The notes below the pieces were generated by a model. That model was not told the origin of the DNA. It saw only the letters and a list, made by a program, of their open reading frames with translations, and did no database searches. Positions 1 through 8,057 of a stretch of DNA of 64,000 nt are shown piece after piece. Numbering within the stretch: the stretch's first letter is position 1; each line of letters opens with the position of its first letter. This DNA is from Soehngenia sp. (GTDB lineage: Bacteria > Bacillota > Clostridia > Tissierellales > Tissierellaceae): assembly GCA_024637045.1 (NCBI GenBank), contig JAGXFX010000011.1:62001-126000 (forward strand), given 5' to 3'. Both the position numbers and the translations under genes were made by a program.

Positions 1-465
1 GATTCTAATTTAGAAAACAATACCATGACAGTACTTCCTGCAAGTCTTTTTGGCAATGGAGTAGAAGTTATCTGCAGGTATAGAGCAGTTGGTAGCTTCC
101 TGAAAAGATATGGAATGTATGCAGATGAAGGTCAAAAGCTGGATGCATACGTTGAAGTAACACTTAAGGACGATGACAAAAATGATCCGCTGATAACTGA
201 TGAGGCGCTCGAGATGCTCCATATCATGACCAAGGAAGAGTATAAGGTTCTTGTAGAGCTGACCAAGGACATTGGTGCTGTTGTAAAAGAGGAGCTTCAG
301 AAGAAAGATCTTGAGCTTTACGATATAAAATTTGAGTTTGGCAGAGTTGGCGAAGACAATCATATTGCCCTGATTGATGAAATATCAGGAGGAAATATGA
401 GAGCCTTCAAGGGAGAAGAGTACATCGAACCCCTTAAGCTTGAGCAACTGATGTTGAACAATTAA
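1..465 (+). CDS. purC: Phosphoribosylaminoimidazole-succinocarboxamide synthase, 3' part
   Basis: PurC joins CAIR and aspartate with ATP to give SAICAR in de novo purine synthesis. The reading frame is open from base 1, so the gene begins upstream; 154 C-terminal residues are present of the roughly 235 usual for the family. Visible PurC signatures are the VICRYRAVGSFLKRYG strand (substrate-binding Arg/Ser region), the DDDKNDPLIT loop that binds Mg-ATP, and the C-terminal YDIKFEFGR then LIDEISGGNMRAF block. The gene is followed directly by a riboswitch rather than by purE, so it lies outside the attenuated part of the cluster. The family call is firm; the true start cannot be seen. Confidence 0.93.
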   Translation, partial: DSNLENNTMTVLPASLFGNGVEVICRYRAVGSFLKRYGMYADEGQKLDAYVEVTLKDDDKNDPLITDEALEMLHIMTKEEYKVLVELTKDIGAVVKEELQKKDLELYDIKFEFGRVGEDNHIALIDEISGGNMRAFKGEEYIEPLKLEQLMLNN

Positions 466-466
466 G

Positions 467-533
467 ACTCATATATATCCTCTGATAAGGTGAGGACGAT
501 TCTACCAATGACCGTAAATCATTGTCTATGAGA
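467..533 (+). ncRNA. Guanine-type purine riboswitch aptamer
   Basis: Closing helix P1 is CTCATA (468-473) with TATGAG (527-532). P2 is TCCTC (478-482) with GAGGA (492-496), loop around GATAAGG. The junction TTCTACC is at 500-506. P3 is CAATGA (506-511) with TCATTG (519-524), closed by loop CCGTAAA. J3/1 reads TCTATG, placing C at the ligand-specifying position (526); adenine aptamers have T there, so guanine or hypoxanthine is expected. The element starts two bases after the purC stop and is followed at once by a second aptamer. Confidence 0.9.
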
Positions 534-628
534 AAGTGTACCTAGGGTTCCGTGAAAAGTTTTCAGCTGGTCCGAGCGGTACAGATACCTTTAGGGGTAT
601 TACACCGAAGGGAGAAAAGCCCAGACGG
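534..628 (+). ncRNA. ykkC-class riboswitch aptamer, probable PRPP subtype, in tandem with the guanine aptamer
   Basis: Diagnostic ykkC blocks appear in order: ACCTAGGGTTCCG (540-552), CTGGTCCGAGCGG (567-579), a variable hairpin ATACC/GGTAT (585-600), ACACCGAAGGGAGAAAAGCCC (602-622, the last part being the 3' side of the core). In this class subtype 1 binds guanidine, 2a ppGpp and 2b PRPP. Placement directly upstream of purE and directly after a guanine aptamer matches the known tandem guanine-PRPP arrangement, so PRPP is the inferred ligand. The 3' end of the aptamer is shared with the terminator at 617-660, which suggests ligand binding prevents termination while guanine favours it. Confidence 0.83.
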
Positions 629-664
629 GTAGGTTTCTGATAACCTGCCCGTCTGGGCTTTGCC
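617..664 (+). terminator. Intrinsic terminator of the tandem riboswitch
   Basis: A 19-bp stem pairs 617-635 with 642-660 (one G-T wobble) around a six-base loop TCTGAT. The downstream tract TTTGCCATTTAATTTT is only partly T-rich. The 5' arm includes AAAAGCCC of the ykkC aptamer, so folding of the aptamer and of the terminator exclude each other. It would also end transcripts reading in from purC. Confidence 0.85.
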
Positions 665-673
665 ATTTAATTT

Positions 674-682
674 TGGTATAAT
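674..682 (+). promoter_or_regulatory. Possible extended -10 promoter element upstream of purE
   Basis: TGGTATAAT is a full TGnTATAAT extended -10 placed immediately after the riboswitch terminator. The position where a -35 would be lies inside the terminator stem and does not match TTGACA. If active it would give a short leader of about 23 bases to the purE start and bypass the riboswitch. Could be chance in an AT-rich spacer. Confidence 0.3.
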
Positions 683-711
683 ATTATCAATTAAAACTGA
701 GGAGGATTCAA

Positions 712-1191
712 ATGAAAGCGAGTATAATAATGGGTAGCATTTCTGATAAGCCAATTGGTGACAAGGTAACAAAGATACTTGATGAATTTGGTGTTGAATA
801 TGAGCTTCGTGTAATTTCAGCTCATAGAACACCTTATGTTGCAAAGGAATTTGCAGAGAGCGCTGAAGAGAACGGAACGGAAGTTATTGTTGCAATTGCA
901 GGAAAAGCTGCGCATCTGGCAGGAGTCCTGGCTGGCATTTCACCTTTGCCTGTTATTGGAATCCCCGCAAAATCTTCCACAATGGATGGATTGGATTCAC
1001 TGCTTTCAGTGGTTCAAATGCCAAAGGGAGTACCTGTTGCAACCGTTGCAATAGATGGAGGAGAAAATGGCGGACTTCTTGCAGTGCAGATACTTTCAGT
1101 AAAGTATCCGGAATTAAGAAAGAAATTCAAGGATTACAAGGAGAAGATGGCTCAGGATACCATTGCTGCTGACGAGCAGCTTAAAGGATAA
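712..1191 (+). CDS. purE: N5-carboxyaminoimidazole ribonucleotide mutase (PurE)
   Basis: Moves the carboxyl group of N5-CAIR to C4 to give CAIR. The 159-residue protein has the MGSISD nucleotide-binding start (residues 7-12), SAHRTP with the catalytic His (about 41-46), AGKAAHLAGVLAG, and DSLLSVVQMPKGVPVATVAIDGG, the clostridial class I form. ATG at 712 has GGAGG at 701-705. It is the first gene behind the guanine/PRPP riboswitch, so its expression should rise with PRPP and fall with guanine. A separate PurK (N5-CAIR synthetase) is not in the window. Confidence 0.95.
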   Translation: MKASIIMGSISDKPIGDKVTKILDEFGVEYELRVISAHRTPYVAKEFAESAEENGTEVIVAIAGKAAHLAGVLAGISPLPVIGIPAKSSTMDGLDSLLSVVQMPKGVPVATVAIDGGENGGLLAVQILSVKYPELRKKFKDYKEKMAQDTIAADEQLKG

Positions 1192-1339
1192 TTGGAGGTT
1201 GATTCTGAATATTGTAAATGTTTTTCACTGGACGGACTGGTCAAGGCAGCAGGTGAGGAAAATTAATTCTGCAGGGGATGCTTCTCAGGAAATTATCCGG
1301 TGGACAAGGTTGAATAGAAATTATTAGGAGGGGCTGTAA

Positions 1340-2374
1340 ATGTCTTTGACTTATAAGGATTCGGGAGTAGACAAGGAAGCTGGCTATAAAGAAGTTCAGA
1401 TGATTAAGAGTTTTATAAAAAGGACTCACATACCTGGAGTTTTATCTGATCTGGGAGGATTTTCAGGCCTTTTTCAATTGGATATTTCGGATATGAAGGA
1501 ACCGGTTTTGGTTTCAGGAACAGATGGTGTTGGAACAAAGCTTAAACTGGCATTTATGATGGATAAGCACGATACAATAGGTGAAGACTGTGTTGCTATG
1601 TGTGCCAATGATATTCTTTGCCAGGGAGCAAAACCTTTGTTTTTCCTTGACTATATAGCTACCGGAAAACTCCTTCCAGAGAAGATGGCAAGTATCGTGG
1701 AGGGCGTTGCCAACGGTTGCGTAAAGGCAGGCTGTGCCCTTGTAGGAGGAGAAACTGCAGAGATGCCTGGATTTTATCAGGAGGGTGAATACGATGTGGC
1801 AGGATTTGTCGTAGGCGCTGTCGATAAAAGCAGAATTATCACTGGTAAAGACATCGAATCTGGTGATGTGATTTTGGGAATTCCATCAAGCGGTCTTCAT
1901 AGCAACGGTTTCTCACTGGTCAGAAAGATTGTCTTTGAGAAAATGGGTTATTCTGTCGATACATTTATCGATGAGTTGGAAAAAACCATTGGTGAAGAAC
2001 TTCTTGTACCAACCAGAATCTATAGTGAGCAGATTCTTCCATTAATTGAAAAATTCAATATCAAGGGGCTAAGCCATATAACAGGTGGAGGTTTCTATGA
2101 AAACATTCCACGAATGTTACCAGAAGGATTAAGGGCAAAGGTGGATCAAAATGTAATCAAGACTCCAAAAATATTTGAGCTTCTCCAAAAATGGGGAGAA
2201 ATTGCTGATGAGGAGATGTATGGGACCTTCAATATGGGTGTAGGAATGGTACTTGTTGCTGATCCAGAAGAAGCAGAAAAAATTGCACATTATCTTGTGG
2301 AACAAAACGAAGAGTTCTACGTGCTTGGAGAAGTGGTTCGTGGTGAAAAGGGAGTAGAGCTATGCACAAAGTAA
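1340..2374 (+). CDS. purM: Phosphoribosylformylglycinamidine cyclo-ligase (AIR synthetase)
   Basis: Closes the imidazole ring of FGAM to AIR using ATP. The 344 residues are normal length for PurM. Signatures are the GTDGVGTKLKLAF ATP-binding block (about residue 61 on), CVAMCANDILCQGAKPLFFLDY, and GGETAEMPGFY; a second conserved block is LSHITGGGFYENIPRMLPEG. ATG at 1340 follows AGGAGG. The 148-bp gap from purE is larger than other gaps in the cluster and is where purF usually lies in clostridia. The 3' end overlaps purN by 13 bases, implying translational coupling. Confidence 0.96.
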   Translation: MSLTYKDSGVDKEAGYKEVQMIKSFIKRTHIPGVLSDLGGFSGLFQLDISDMKEPVLVSGTDGVGTKLKLAFMMDKHDTIGEDCVAMCANDILCQGAKPLFFLDYIATGKLLPEKMASIVEGVANGCVKAGCALVGGETAEMPGFYQEGEYDVAGFVVGAVDKSRIITGKDIESGDVILGIPSSGLHSNGFSLVRKIVFEKMGYSVDTFIDELEKTIGEELLVPTRIYSEQILPLIEKFNIKGLSHITGGGFYENIPRMLPEGLRAKVDQNVIKTPKIFELLQKWGEIADEEMYGTFNMGVGMVLVADPEEAEKIAHYLVEQNEEFYVLGEVVRGEKGVELCTK

Positions 2375-2991
2375 AAATTGGAGTTCTTGTTTCAGGAGGA
2401 GGTACCAATCTTCAGTCTGTTTTGGATGCATGTGAGAAAGGTGAAGTATCAGCAGAAGTTGTCCTTGTCGTCTCCAACAGGAGAGAGGCATATGCCCTTG
2501 AAAGGGCAAAGAAGATGGGGATTCGAAATGAGTATGTAGATCCAAGTAAGTTTCCTGGAGAAGAATACGACAAGGAACTGATGAGGATTTTTAGGGAAGA
2601 AGGAGTTAAGCTAGTCGTTCTGGCAGGATACTTAAGGGTACTCTCTCCCGGATTTATCGAAGAGTTCAGAAACAGGATAATAAACATTCATCCGTCCCTG
2701 ATTCCAGACTTCTGCGGGAAGGGTTACTACGGAGAAAGAGTTCACAAGGCAGTACTGAAATCCGGTGTAAAAAAGACAGGTGCAACTGTACATATTGTGG
2801 ATGAGGGCACTGACACTGGACCGATACTATTGCAGGAGTCTGTTCCGGTACTTAAGGATGATACGGTTGAAACACTCCAGAGAAGGGTTCTTGCCGTAGA
2901 ACATAAAATTCTGGTAAAAGCAGTTGGAGAATGTTGTCTCAGGCTTGTAAATGAAAACAATGGAGGTAACGATGAAGCGTGCACTGATTAG
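2362..2991 (+). CDS. purN: Phosphoribosylglycinamide formyltransferase 1
   Basis: Transfers a formyl group from 10-formyl-THF to GAR. The 209-residue protein opens with the VLVSGGGTNLQSVLDA substrate loop and contains INIHPSLIPDF with the catalytic Asn and His, followed by KGYYGERVHKAVL and VDEGTDTGPIL with the catalytic Asp. Start ATG 2362 lies inside the end of purM, and its own end overlaps the purH start by 20 bases. The formyl donor can be supplied by the formate-THF ligase 3 kb downstream. Confidence 0.96.
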   Translation: MHKVKIGVLVSGGGTNLQSVLDACEKGEVSAEVVLVVSNRREAYALERAKKMGIRNEYVDPSKFPGEEYDKELMRIFREEGVKLVVLAGYLRVLSPGFIEEFRNRIINIHPSLIPDFCGKGYYGERVHKAVLKSGVKKTGATVHIVDEGTDTGPILLQESVPVLKDDTVETLQRRVLAVEHKILVKAVGECCLRLVNENNGGNDEACTD

Positions 2992-4504
2992 CGTTTACGA
3001 TAAAACAGGGATTGTAGAATTTGCAGAAAAACTGGTCCAAATGGAATGGGAAATCATCTCCACAGGAGGTACCTACAGACTTCTTAGGGACAGTGGAATC
3101 AAGGCAAGGGAAGTCGATGAAATTACGAAGTTTCCTGAAATACTTGATGGAAGGGTAAAAACATTAAACCCAAGGATACACGGCGGGATTTTATTTCAAA
3201 GGGATAACGAGGAGCACAGAAGGGTTATTGAAGAGCTTGGGATTTTCCCGATTCATATGGTTGTAAACAACCTGTATCCTTTTGAGGAGACCGTTAAAAA
3301 AGAGGGAGTCACCTTGGAAGATGCAATTGAGAATATTGATATCGGAGGTCCTTCAATGATAAGGGCCGCAGCAAAGAACTTTCAGGATGTTACTGTGGTT
3401 ATCGACCCGGTTGACTACAACCAGGTACTTCTTGAACTTAAGCAAAAAGGAGATACAAGACCTGAAACAAGACTTGAACTGGCAAGAAAGGTATTCAATT
3501 ACACAGCCTATTACGATGCACTCGTTGCACAGTATTTTAATGATCTCTGCCAGGAGATGTTTCCTCAATATCTTACATTGCCTTACAAGAAAAGAGATCA
3601 GTTGAGATATGGCGAAAATCCACATCAGAGAGCTGCGTTTTATTCAGACTACAATCAAACAGAAGGTACAATATCAGGTGCAAAACAACTTCATGGAAAG
3701 GAACTATCCTACAACAATATTAATGATTCGAATGGAGCAATATCAATTATCAAGGAATTCCAGGAACCTGCTGCTGTTGCTGTTAAACACGGGAATCCGT
3801 GCGGGGCAGGAATTGGCAAAGATATTGTGGAAGCCTATGAAAAGGCATATGAGGCCGATCAAGAATCCATATTTGGTGGAATTGTAGCTTTAAACAGGGA
3901 GGTTACGCTGCAACTTGCAGAAAGGTTGTCAAAGATATTTCTAGAAATAATAATTGCCCCTTCATTCTCAAATAGAGCCCTTGAACTACTTATGGAGAAG
4001 AAAAACGTAAGACTGCTTCAAATACCTGAAATAATGGATGCACATTACACCAAGCCTATGGCAAAGCAGGTTGAAGGAGGATTGCTGTTCCAGGAGAGAA
4101 ACAAGGAACTGCTTCAGGATGATCTTGAAATTGTTACAGAGAGATTCCCTGAGGAAGTGGAACTAGAAGATATGATATTTGCATGGAAAATTGCCAAGCA
4201 TATCTCCTCAAACGGGGTTGTAATAGTTAAGGACGGGGCGACACTTGGAATTGGACTTGGTGAAGTCAACAGGTTCTGGGCTGTTCAAAAGGCAGTTGAA
4301 AGAGCTGGAGAAGAATCTAAGGGTGCTGTACTTGCATCAGATGGTTTCTTTCCTTTCAAGGACTCCATCGAAGCCCTTGCAAAGGCGGGGATAGCAGCGG
4401 TTATCCAACCGGGAGGCTCAGTAAGGGATTCTGAAGTAGTAAAAGAAGCAGACCTGAACAAAATGTCCATGGCATTTACAGGAATGAGACATTTTAGACA
4501 TTAG
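2972..4504 (+). CDS. purH: Bifunctional AICAR transformylase/IMP cyclohydrolase
   Basis: Carries out the last two steps to IMP, using 10-formyl-THF. Residues about 1-195 are the MGS-fold cyclohydrolase (ISTGGTYRLLRDSGI, RVKTLNPRIHGGIL); the rest is the AICAR transformylase with YGENPHQRAAFY and the catalytic Lys-His of KHGNPCG (Lys about 272). An in-frame ATG at 2951 exists, but GGAGG at 2962-2966 sits just before ATG 2972, so the shorter 510-residue form is chosen. Overlaps purN and is followed by purD after 10 bases. Confidence 0.95.
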   Translation: MKRALISVYDKTGIVEFAEKLVQMEWEIISTGGTYRLLRDSGIKAREVDEITKFPEILDGRVKTLNPRIHGGILFQRDNEEHRRVIEELGIFPIHMVVNNLYPFEETVKKEGVTLEDAIENIDIGGPSMIRAAAKNFQDVTVVIDPVDYNQVLLELKQKGDTRPETRLELARKVFNYTAYYDALVAQYFNDLCQEMFPQYLTLPYKKRDQLRYGENPHQRAAFYSDYNQTEGTISGAKQLHGKELSYNNINDSNGAISIIKEFQEPAAVAVKHGNPCGAGIGKDIVEAYEKAYEADQESIFGGIVALNREVTLQLAERLSKIFLEIIIAPSFSNRALELLMEKKNVRLLQIPEIMDAHYTKPMAKQVEGGLLFQERNKELLQDDLEIVTERFPEEVELEDMIFAWKIAKHISSNGVVIVKDGATLGIGLGEVNRFWAVQKAVERAGEESKGAVLASDGFFPFKDSIEALAKAGIAAVIQPGGSVRDSEVVKEADLNKMSMAFTGMRHFRH

Positions 4505-4514
4505 GAGGGATTGT

Positions 4515-5768
4515 ATGAAGGTATTGGTTATAGGTAGCGGTGGAAGAGAACATGCGCTATGCTGGAAGTTGGATCAGTCTGAAAAGGTAAAGGAGCTTTA
4601 CTGCGCACCTGGAAATGGTGGAACATCCCTTGTGGCTTCAAATGTACCCATTCAATCAAATGACCTGGAAAGGCTTCTTGAGTTTTCAAAGACAAATGAA
4701 ATAGATCTTGTGGTTGTAGGTCCAGAGGAACCACTGGTACTTGGAATCACAGACATGTTTGAAGAAGAAGGGATCAACGTATTTGGTCCAGATGCATTCA
4801 GTGCCAGGCTTGAAGGCAGCAAGGATTTTGCCAAGGAGTTTATGATAAAGCATGGGATACCCACTGCAAAATACAGAAGTTACACTAATTACAATGCAGC
4901 TGTTGAAGGCTTGAAGGAATTCAGCTATCCACTTGTTATAAAAGCTGATGGATTGTGCCTTGGAAAAGGAGTAGTAATATGTGAAAGCGAAGAGGTTGCA
5001 GTTCAGACTCTAAAAGAAGTGCTTCTTGACAGAATATTTGGCGATGAAGGTCAAAAGGTGGTAATCGAGGAATTTCTGGATGGAACTGAAGCATCACTGC
5101 TTTGCTTCGTATCTCACAATAAGTTGTTCCCCATGGAAAGTGCAAAGGACTACAAGCAGATTTTTGAAGATGATGAAGGACCCAATACGGGCGGCGTTGG
5201 ATGCTATTCCCCAAGCCCGCTGTTTACGGATGACTTCAACGAGAAGATTAGAAAAGATGTTTTGGACAAAATCCAGACAGGTCTGGAAAAAGATGGACAC
5301 AACTTCACAGGAATCCTTTTTATTGGCTTTATGATTGGTGAGAATGGACCGAAGGTCCTTGAGTTCAACGTAAGGTTTGGAGACCCTGAGACAGAGGTTG
5401 TAATTCCAAGACTTCAAACAGATTTAGTGGACATATTTTTTCACTCGATAGTAGGTGACCTTACTGCAGAACATATGAAATGGTCGAAGGAGTCATGCAT
5501 GACTGTTGTTCTTACATCAGGAGGATATCCAGGGTATTATAAAAAGGGTCATAGAATATATGGATTGCCATATGAAAATGATGATGTAATGGTATTTCAC
5601 AATGGAACAAAAAAAGATGGGGACCATTTTGTATCAAACGGAGGAAGAGTACTATCAATTACTTCTCTCGGAATTATGGAGGATGCAAGAAGGAAAATCT
5701 ATAATTCAATAGAAGAAATTTCGTTTAAAGACATGGGATACAGGAGGGACATCGGCTTATTCAGATAA
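4515..5768 (+). CDS. purD: Phosphoribosylamine-glycine ligase (GAR synthetase)
   Basis: Links phosphoribosylamine and glycine with ATP. The 417 residues cover the whole ATP-grasp enzyme: N-terminal VLVIGSGGREHALCWKL, KADGLCLGKGVVI, the ATP-grasp stretch FNVRFGDPETEVV, and a C-terminal domain with VLTSGGYPGYYKKG. ATG at 4515 follows AGGAGG. It is the last purine gene; no clear intrinsic terminator follows, so read-through towards fhs is possible. Confidence 0.96.
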   Translation: MKVLVIGSGGREHALCWKLDQSEKVKELYCAPGNGGTSLVASNVPIQSNDLERLLEFSKTNEIDLVVVGPEEPLVLGITDMFEEEGINVFGPDAFSARLEGSKDFAKEFMIKHGIPTAKYRSYTNYNAAVEGLKEFSYPLVIKADGLCLGKGVVICESEEVAVQTLKEVLLDRIFGDEGQKVVIEEFLDGTEASLLCFVSHNKLFPMESAKDYKQIFEDDEGPNTGGVGCYSPSPLFTDDFNEKIRKDVLDKIQTGLEKDGHNFTGILFIGFMIGENGPKVLEFNVRFGDPETEVVIPRLQTDLVDIFFHSIVGDLTAEHMKWSKESCMTVVLTSGGYPGYYKKGHRIYGLPYENDDVMVFHNGTKKDGDHFVSNGGRVLSITSLGIMEDARRKIYNSIEEISFKDMGYRRDIGLFR

Positions 5769-5817
5769 ATAGAGAATTATTTAACAATTAAAAATATTTC
5801 AAATTCGGCTCATATCT

Positions 5818-5826
5818 GTTATAATA
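5818..5826 (+). promoter_or_regulatory. Extended -10 promoter of fhs
   Basis: TGTTATAAT matches the TGnTATAAT extended -10 exactly. Seventeen bases upstream is TTTCAA (5798-5803), a weak -35. Start of transcription near 5833 would give a leader of about 110 bases containing a 7-bp hairpin, AACTCTT (5884-5890) with AAGAGTT (5905-5911), ahead of the GGAGG. Confidence 0.6.
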
Positions 5827-5942
5827 GTAGACAGTATGAGCTTTTTCCATTCCAAATTACAAAATAATCCAACTATATTTTTAAACTCTTAGGGGTATAA
5901 ATAGAAGAGTTGGACATACTACAATTAAGAGGAGGAATTTTT

Positions 5943-7613
5943 TTGAAAACAGATGTTCAGATAGCACAGGAAGCCAAGATGATCCCAATAAAGGACGTAG
6001 CGGCAGACTTAGGCATTGGAGAAGATGACATAGTAAATTATGGTAAATACAAGGCAAAGGTGTCAATGGAAGTATTTGAGAAGTTCAAAGACAAGCCAGA
6101 TGGAAAATTGATACTTGTAACAGCAATCAACCCTACTCCTGCCGGAGAAGGAAAAACAACCACCAATATAGGTTTATCAATGGGATTGAACCAAATTGGT
6201 AAAAAGACAATAACAGCACTTAGAGAGCCTTCACTTGGACCTAGCTTCGGTATTAAAGGTGGTGCAGCTGGTGGAGGATATGCTCAGGTAGTACCTATGG
6301 AGGATATTAACCTACACTTTACAGGAGATTTCCACGCAATTACTACAGCAAACAACCTTATTTCAGCACTTCTTGACAATCATATTCACCAAGGAAACAA
6401 ACTTGGTATCGATCCAAGAAGAGTTGTTTGGAAAAGAGTTATGGACATGAACGACAGAGCCTTGAGAAGCGTAGTTGTAGGACTTGGTGGAAAGCCAAAC
6501 GGTATGCCAAGAGAAGATGGATTCGACATATCGGTTGCATCTGAAATCATGGCAATTTTCTGCCTTGCAGAAGATCTTGAGGACCTTAAAAAGAGAGTAA
6601 GTGAAGTAATTGTAGCTTACAAATTCGATGGCAGCCCAGTATATGCAAAAGACCTTAATGCACAAGGTGCAGTAGCACTTCTATTGAGAGATGCAATTGC
6701 TCCCAACCTTGTACAAACACTTGAAAACACACCTGCATTGATCCACGGTGGACCATTTGCAAATATAGCACATGGATGTAACTCAATGCTTGCAACTAAA
6801 CTAGGACTTAAACTTGCAGATTACACAGTTACAGAAGCAGGATTCGGTGCGGACCTTGGCGCTGAGAAGTTCTTTGATATCAAGGCAAGATTCGGTAACC
6901 TTAAGCCAGATGTAGCTGTAATAGTTGCAACAGTTAGGGCACTTAAGCATCATGGTGGAGCCAAGAAGGATGAGTTGGGAACAGAAAATCTTGATTATTT
7001 GTCAAAAGGATTTAAAAATCTTGAAAAGCACATAGAAAACGTTAAGAAATTTGGAGTTCCAGCTGTTGTTGCAGTAAACAACTTCCCAACGGACACTCAG
7101 GCAGAGCTTGATTTCGTATTGAACAAGTGTGAAGAGCTTGGAGCAACTGCCGTACTTTCAGAAGTATGGGCAAAAGGTGGAGAAGGTGGAGTAGCACTAG
7201 CCAAAAAGGTAGTAGAAGTTGCAGAAAAAGGTGAAGCTAACTTCAAGCCTCTTTATGATGTAAATGACACCATAACAGAAAAAATTGAAACTATTGCCAG
7301 AGAAATTTATGGAGCAGATGGCGTAGACTATACCAATAAATGCTTAAAGCAAATTGGTAACATTGCAAAACTTGGCTTTGACAAGATGCCGATTTGTATG
7401 GCTAAAACACAATATTCACTATCAGATGATCCATTATTATTAGGAAGACCTGAAGGCTTTAGAATAACAGTGAAAGATATTAAGGTATCAAAGGGAGCAG
7501 GATTCCTTGTAGCTCTTACAGGAGATATAATGACAATGCCTGGACTTCCAAAGATTCCTTCAGCAGACAGTATAGACATTCTCCCTTCAGGCGAGATAGT
7601 AGGATTATTCTAA
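5943..7613 (+). CDS. fhs: Formate-tetrahydrofolate ligase
   Basis: Makes 10-formyl-THF from formate, THF and ATP; feeds purine synthesis and, in acetogenic or glycine-fermenting anaerobes, the methyl branch of the Wood-Ljungdahl pathway. The 556 residues show the P-loop [10 protein letters not shown], the [24 protein letters not shown] block and [22 protein letters not shown], all near invariant in the family. The frame stays open upstream to 5910, but GGAGG at 5931-5935 with a 7-base spacer selects TTG 5943. Own promoter and terminator indicate a single-gene transcript, though the neighbouring purine genes use its product. Confidence 0.97.
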   Translation: MKTDVQIAQEAKMIPIKDVAADLGIGEDDIVNYGKYKAKVSMEVFEKFKDKPDGKLILVTAINPTPAGEGKTTTNIGLSMGLNQIGKKTITALREPSLGPSFGIKGGAAGGGYAQVVPMEDINLHFTGDFHAITTANNLISALLDNHIHQGNKLGIDPRRVVWKRVMDMNDRALRSVVVGLGGKPNGMPREDGFDISVASEIMAIFCLAEDLEDLKKRVSEVIVAYKFDGSPVYAKDLNAQGAVALLLRDAIAPNLVQTLENTPALIHGGPFANIAHGCNSMLATKLGLKLADYTVTEAGFGADLGAEKFFDIKARFGNLKPDVAVIVATVRALKHHGGAKKDELGTENLDYLSKGFKNLEKHIENVKKFGVPAVVAVNNFPTDTQAELDFVLNKCEELGATAVLSEVWAKGGEGGVALAKKVVEVAEKGEANFKPLYDVNDTITEKIETIAREIYGADGVDYTNKCLKQIGNIAKLGFDKMPICMAKTQYSLSDDPLLLGRPEGFRITVKDIKVSKGAGFLVALTGDIMTMPGLPKIPSADSIDILPSGEIVGLF

Positions 7614-7622
7614 ATAAAAATT

Positions 7623-7648
7623 AGCTGGGTGAAAATCCCAGCTTTTTA
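7623..7648 (+). terminator. Intrinsic terminator after fhs
   Basis: AGCTGGG (7623-7629) pairs with CCCAGCT (7637-7643), loop TGAAAAT, followed by TTTTTATT. Confidence 0.9.
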
Positions 7649-7712
7649 TTTACAAGTTCACTTTTATACGTTAATATATAAGTAAATTAAATCAAGATAG
7701 GAGAGGATGAAA

Positions 7713-8018
7713 ATGGACTATAATTCTAAAATCAAGAGTAAGCAGGCAGACAGCCTGTTTGAAGCCGTATTAACACTTGAGACAATGGATGAATGCTATC
7801 GATTTTTCGAAGATATTTGTACAATAAAGGAAGTTCAAGCTATTGCACAAAGACTCGAAGTTGCGAAACTCTTGAAGGCAAACAAGACCTACAACGAAAT
7901 TGAAGAGGAAACTGGTGCTTCAACTGCGACAATAAGTCGTATAAACAGATCGTTGAATTACGGGGCAGACGGATACAAGGCAGTATTCGAAAAGCTTGGA
8001 TTAATTGAAAAAGAATAG
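7713..8018 (+). CDS. YerC/TrpR-related DNA-binding protein
   Basis: A small, 101-residue all-helical regulator of the YerC/YecD family, related to the Trp repressor. Residues about 35-80 (IKEVQAIAQRLEVAKLL, then KTYNEIEEETGASTATISRINRSL) form the TrpR-like helix-turn-helix. ATG at 7707 is also in frame, but GGAGAGG ends at 7706, so ATG 7713 with a 6-base spacer is preferred. Target genes are unknown. It stands alone between two terminators. Confidence 0.85.
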   Translation: MDYNSKIKSKQADSLFEAVLTLETMDECYRFFEDICTIKEVQAIAQRLEVAKLLKANKTYNEIEEETGASTATISRINRSLNYGADGYKAVFEKLGLIEKE

Positions 8019-8021
8019 TTA

Positions 8022-8051
8022 AAAAGGATTTCTCGGCTGAGAAATCCTTTT
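8022..8051. terminator. Bidirectional terminator between convergent genes
   Basis: AAAAGGATTTCTC (8022-8034) pairs perfectly with GAGAAATCCTTTT (8039-8051) around loop GGCT. T-runs lie on both strands, so it can serve the yerC-like gene on plus and the phosphodiesterase on minus. Confidence 0.88.
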
Positions 8052-8057
8052 CCTGTT

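Noticed and set aside
1199-1327. 43-codon frame between purE and purM
   Set aside because: The GGAGG touches the TTG with no spacer and the peptide resembles nothing I know; kept only as a note on the gap.
2951-2971. Earlier ATG for purH
   Set aside because: The Shine-Dalgarno GGAGG lies between it and ATG 2972, and no RBS precedes it.
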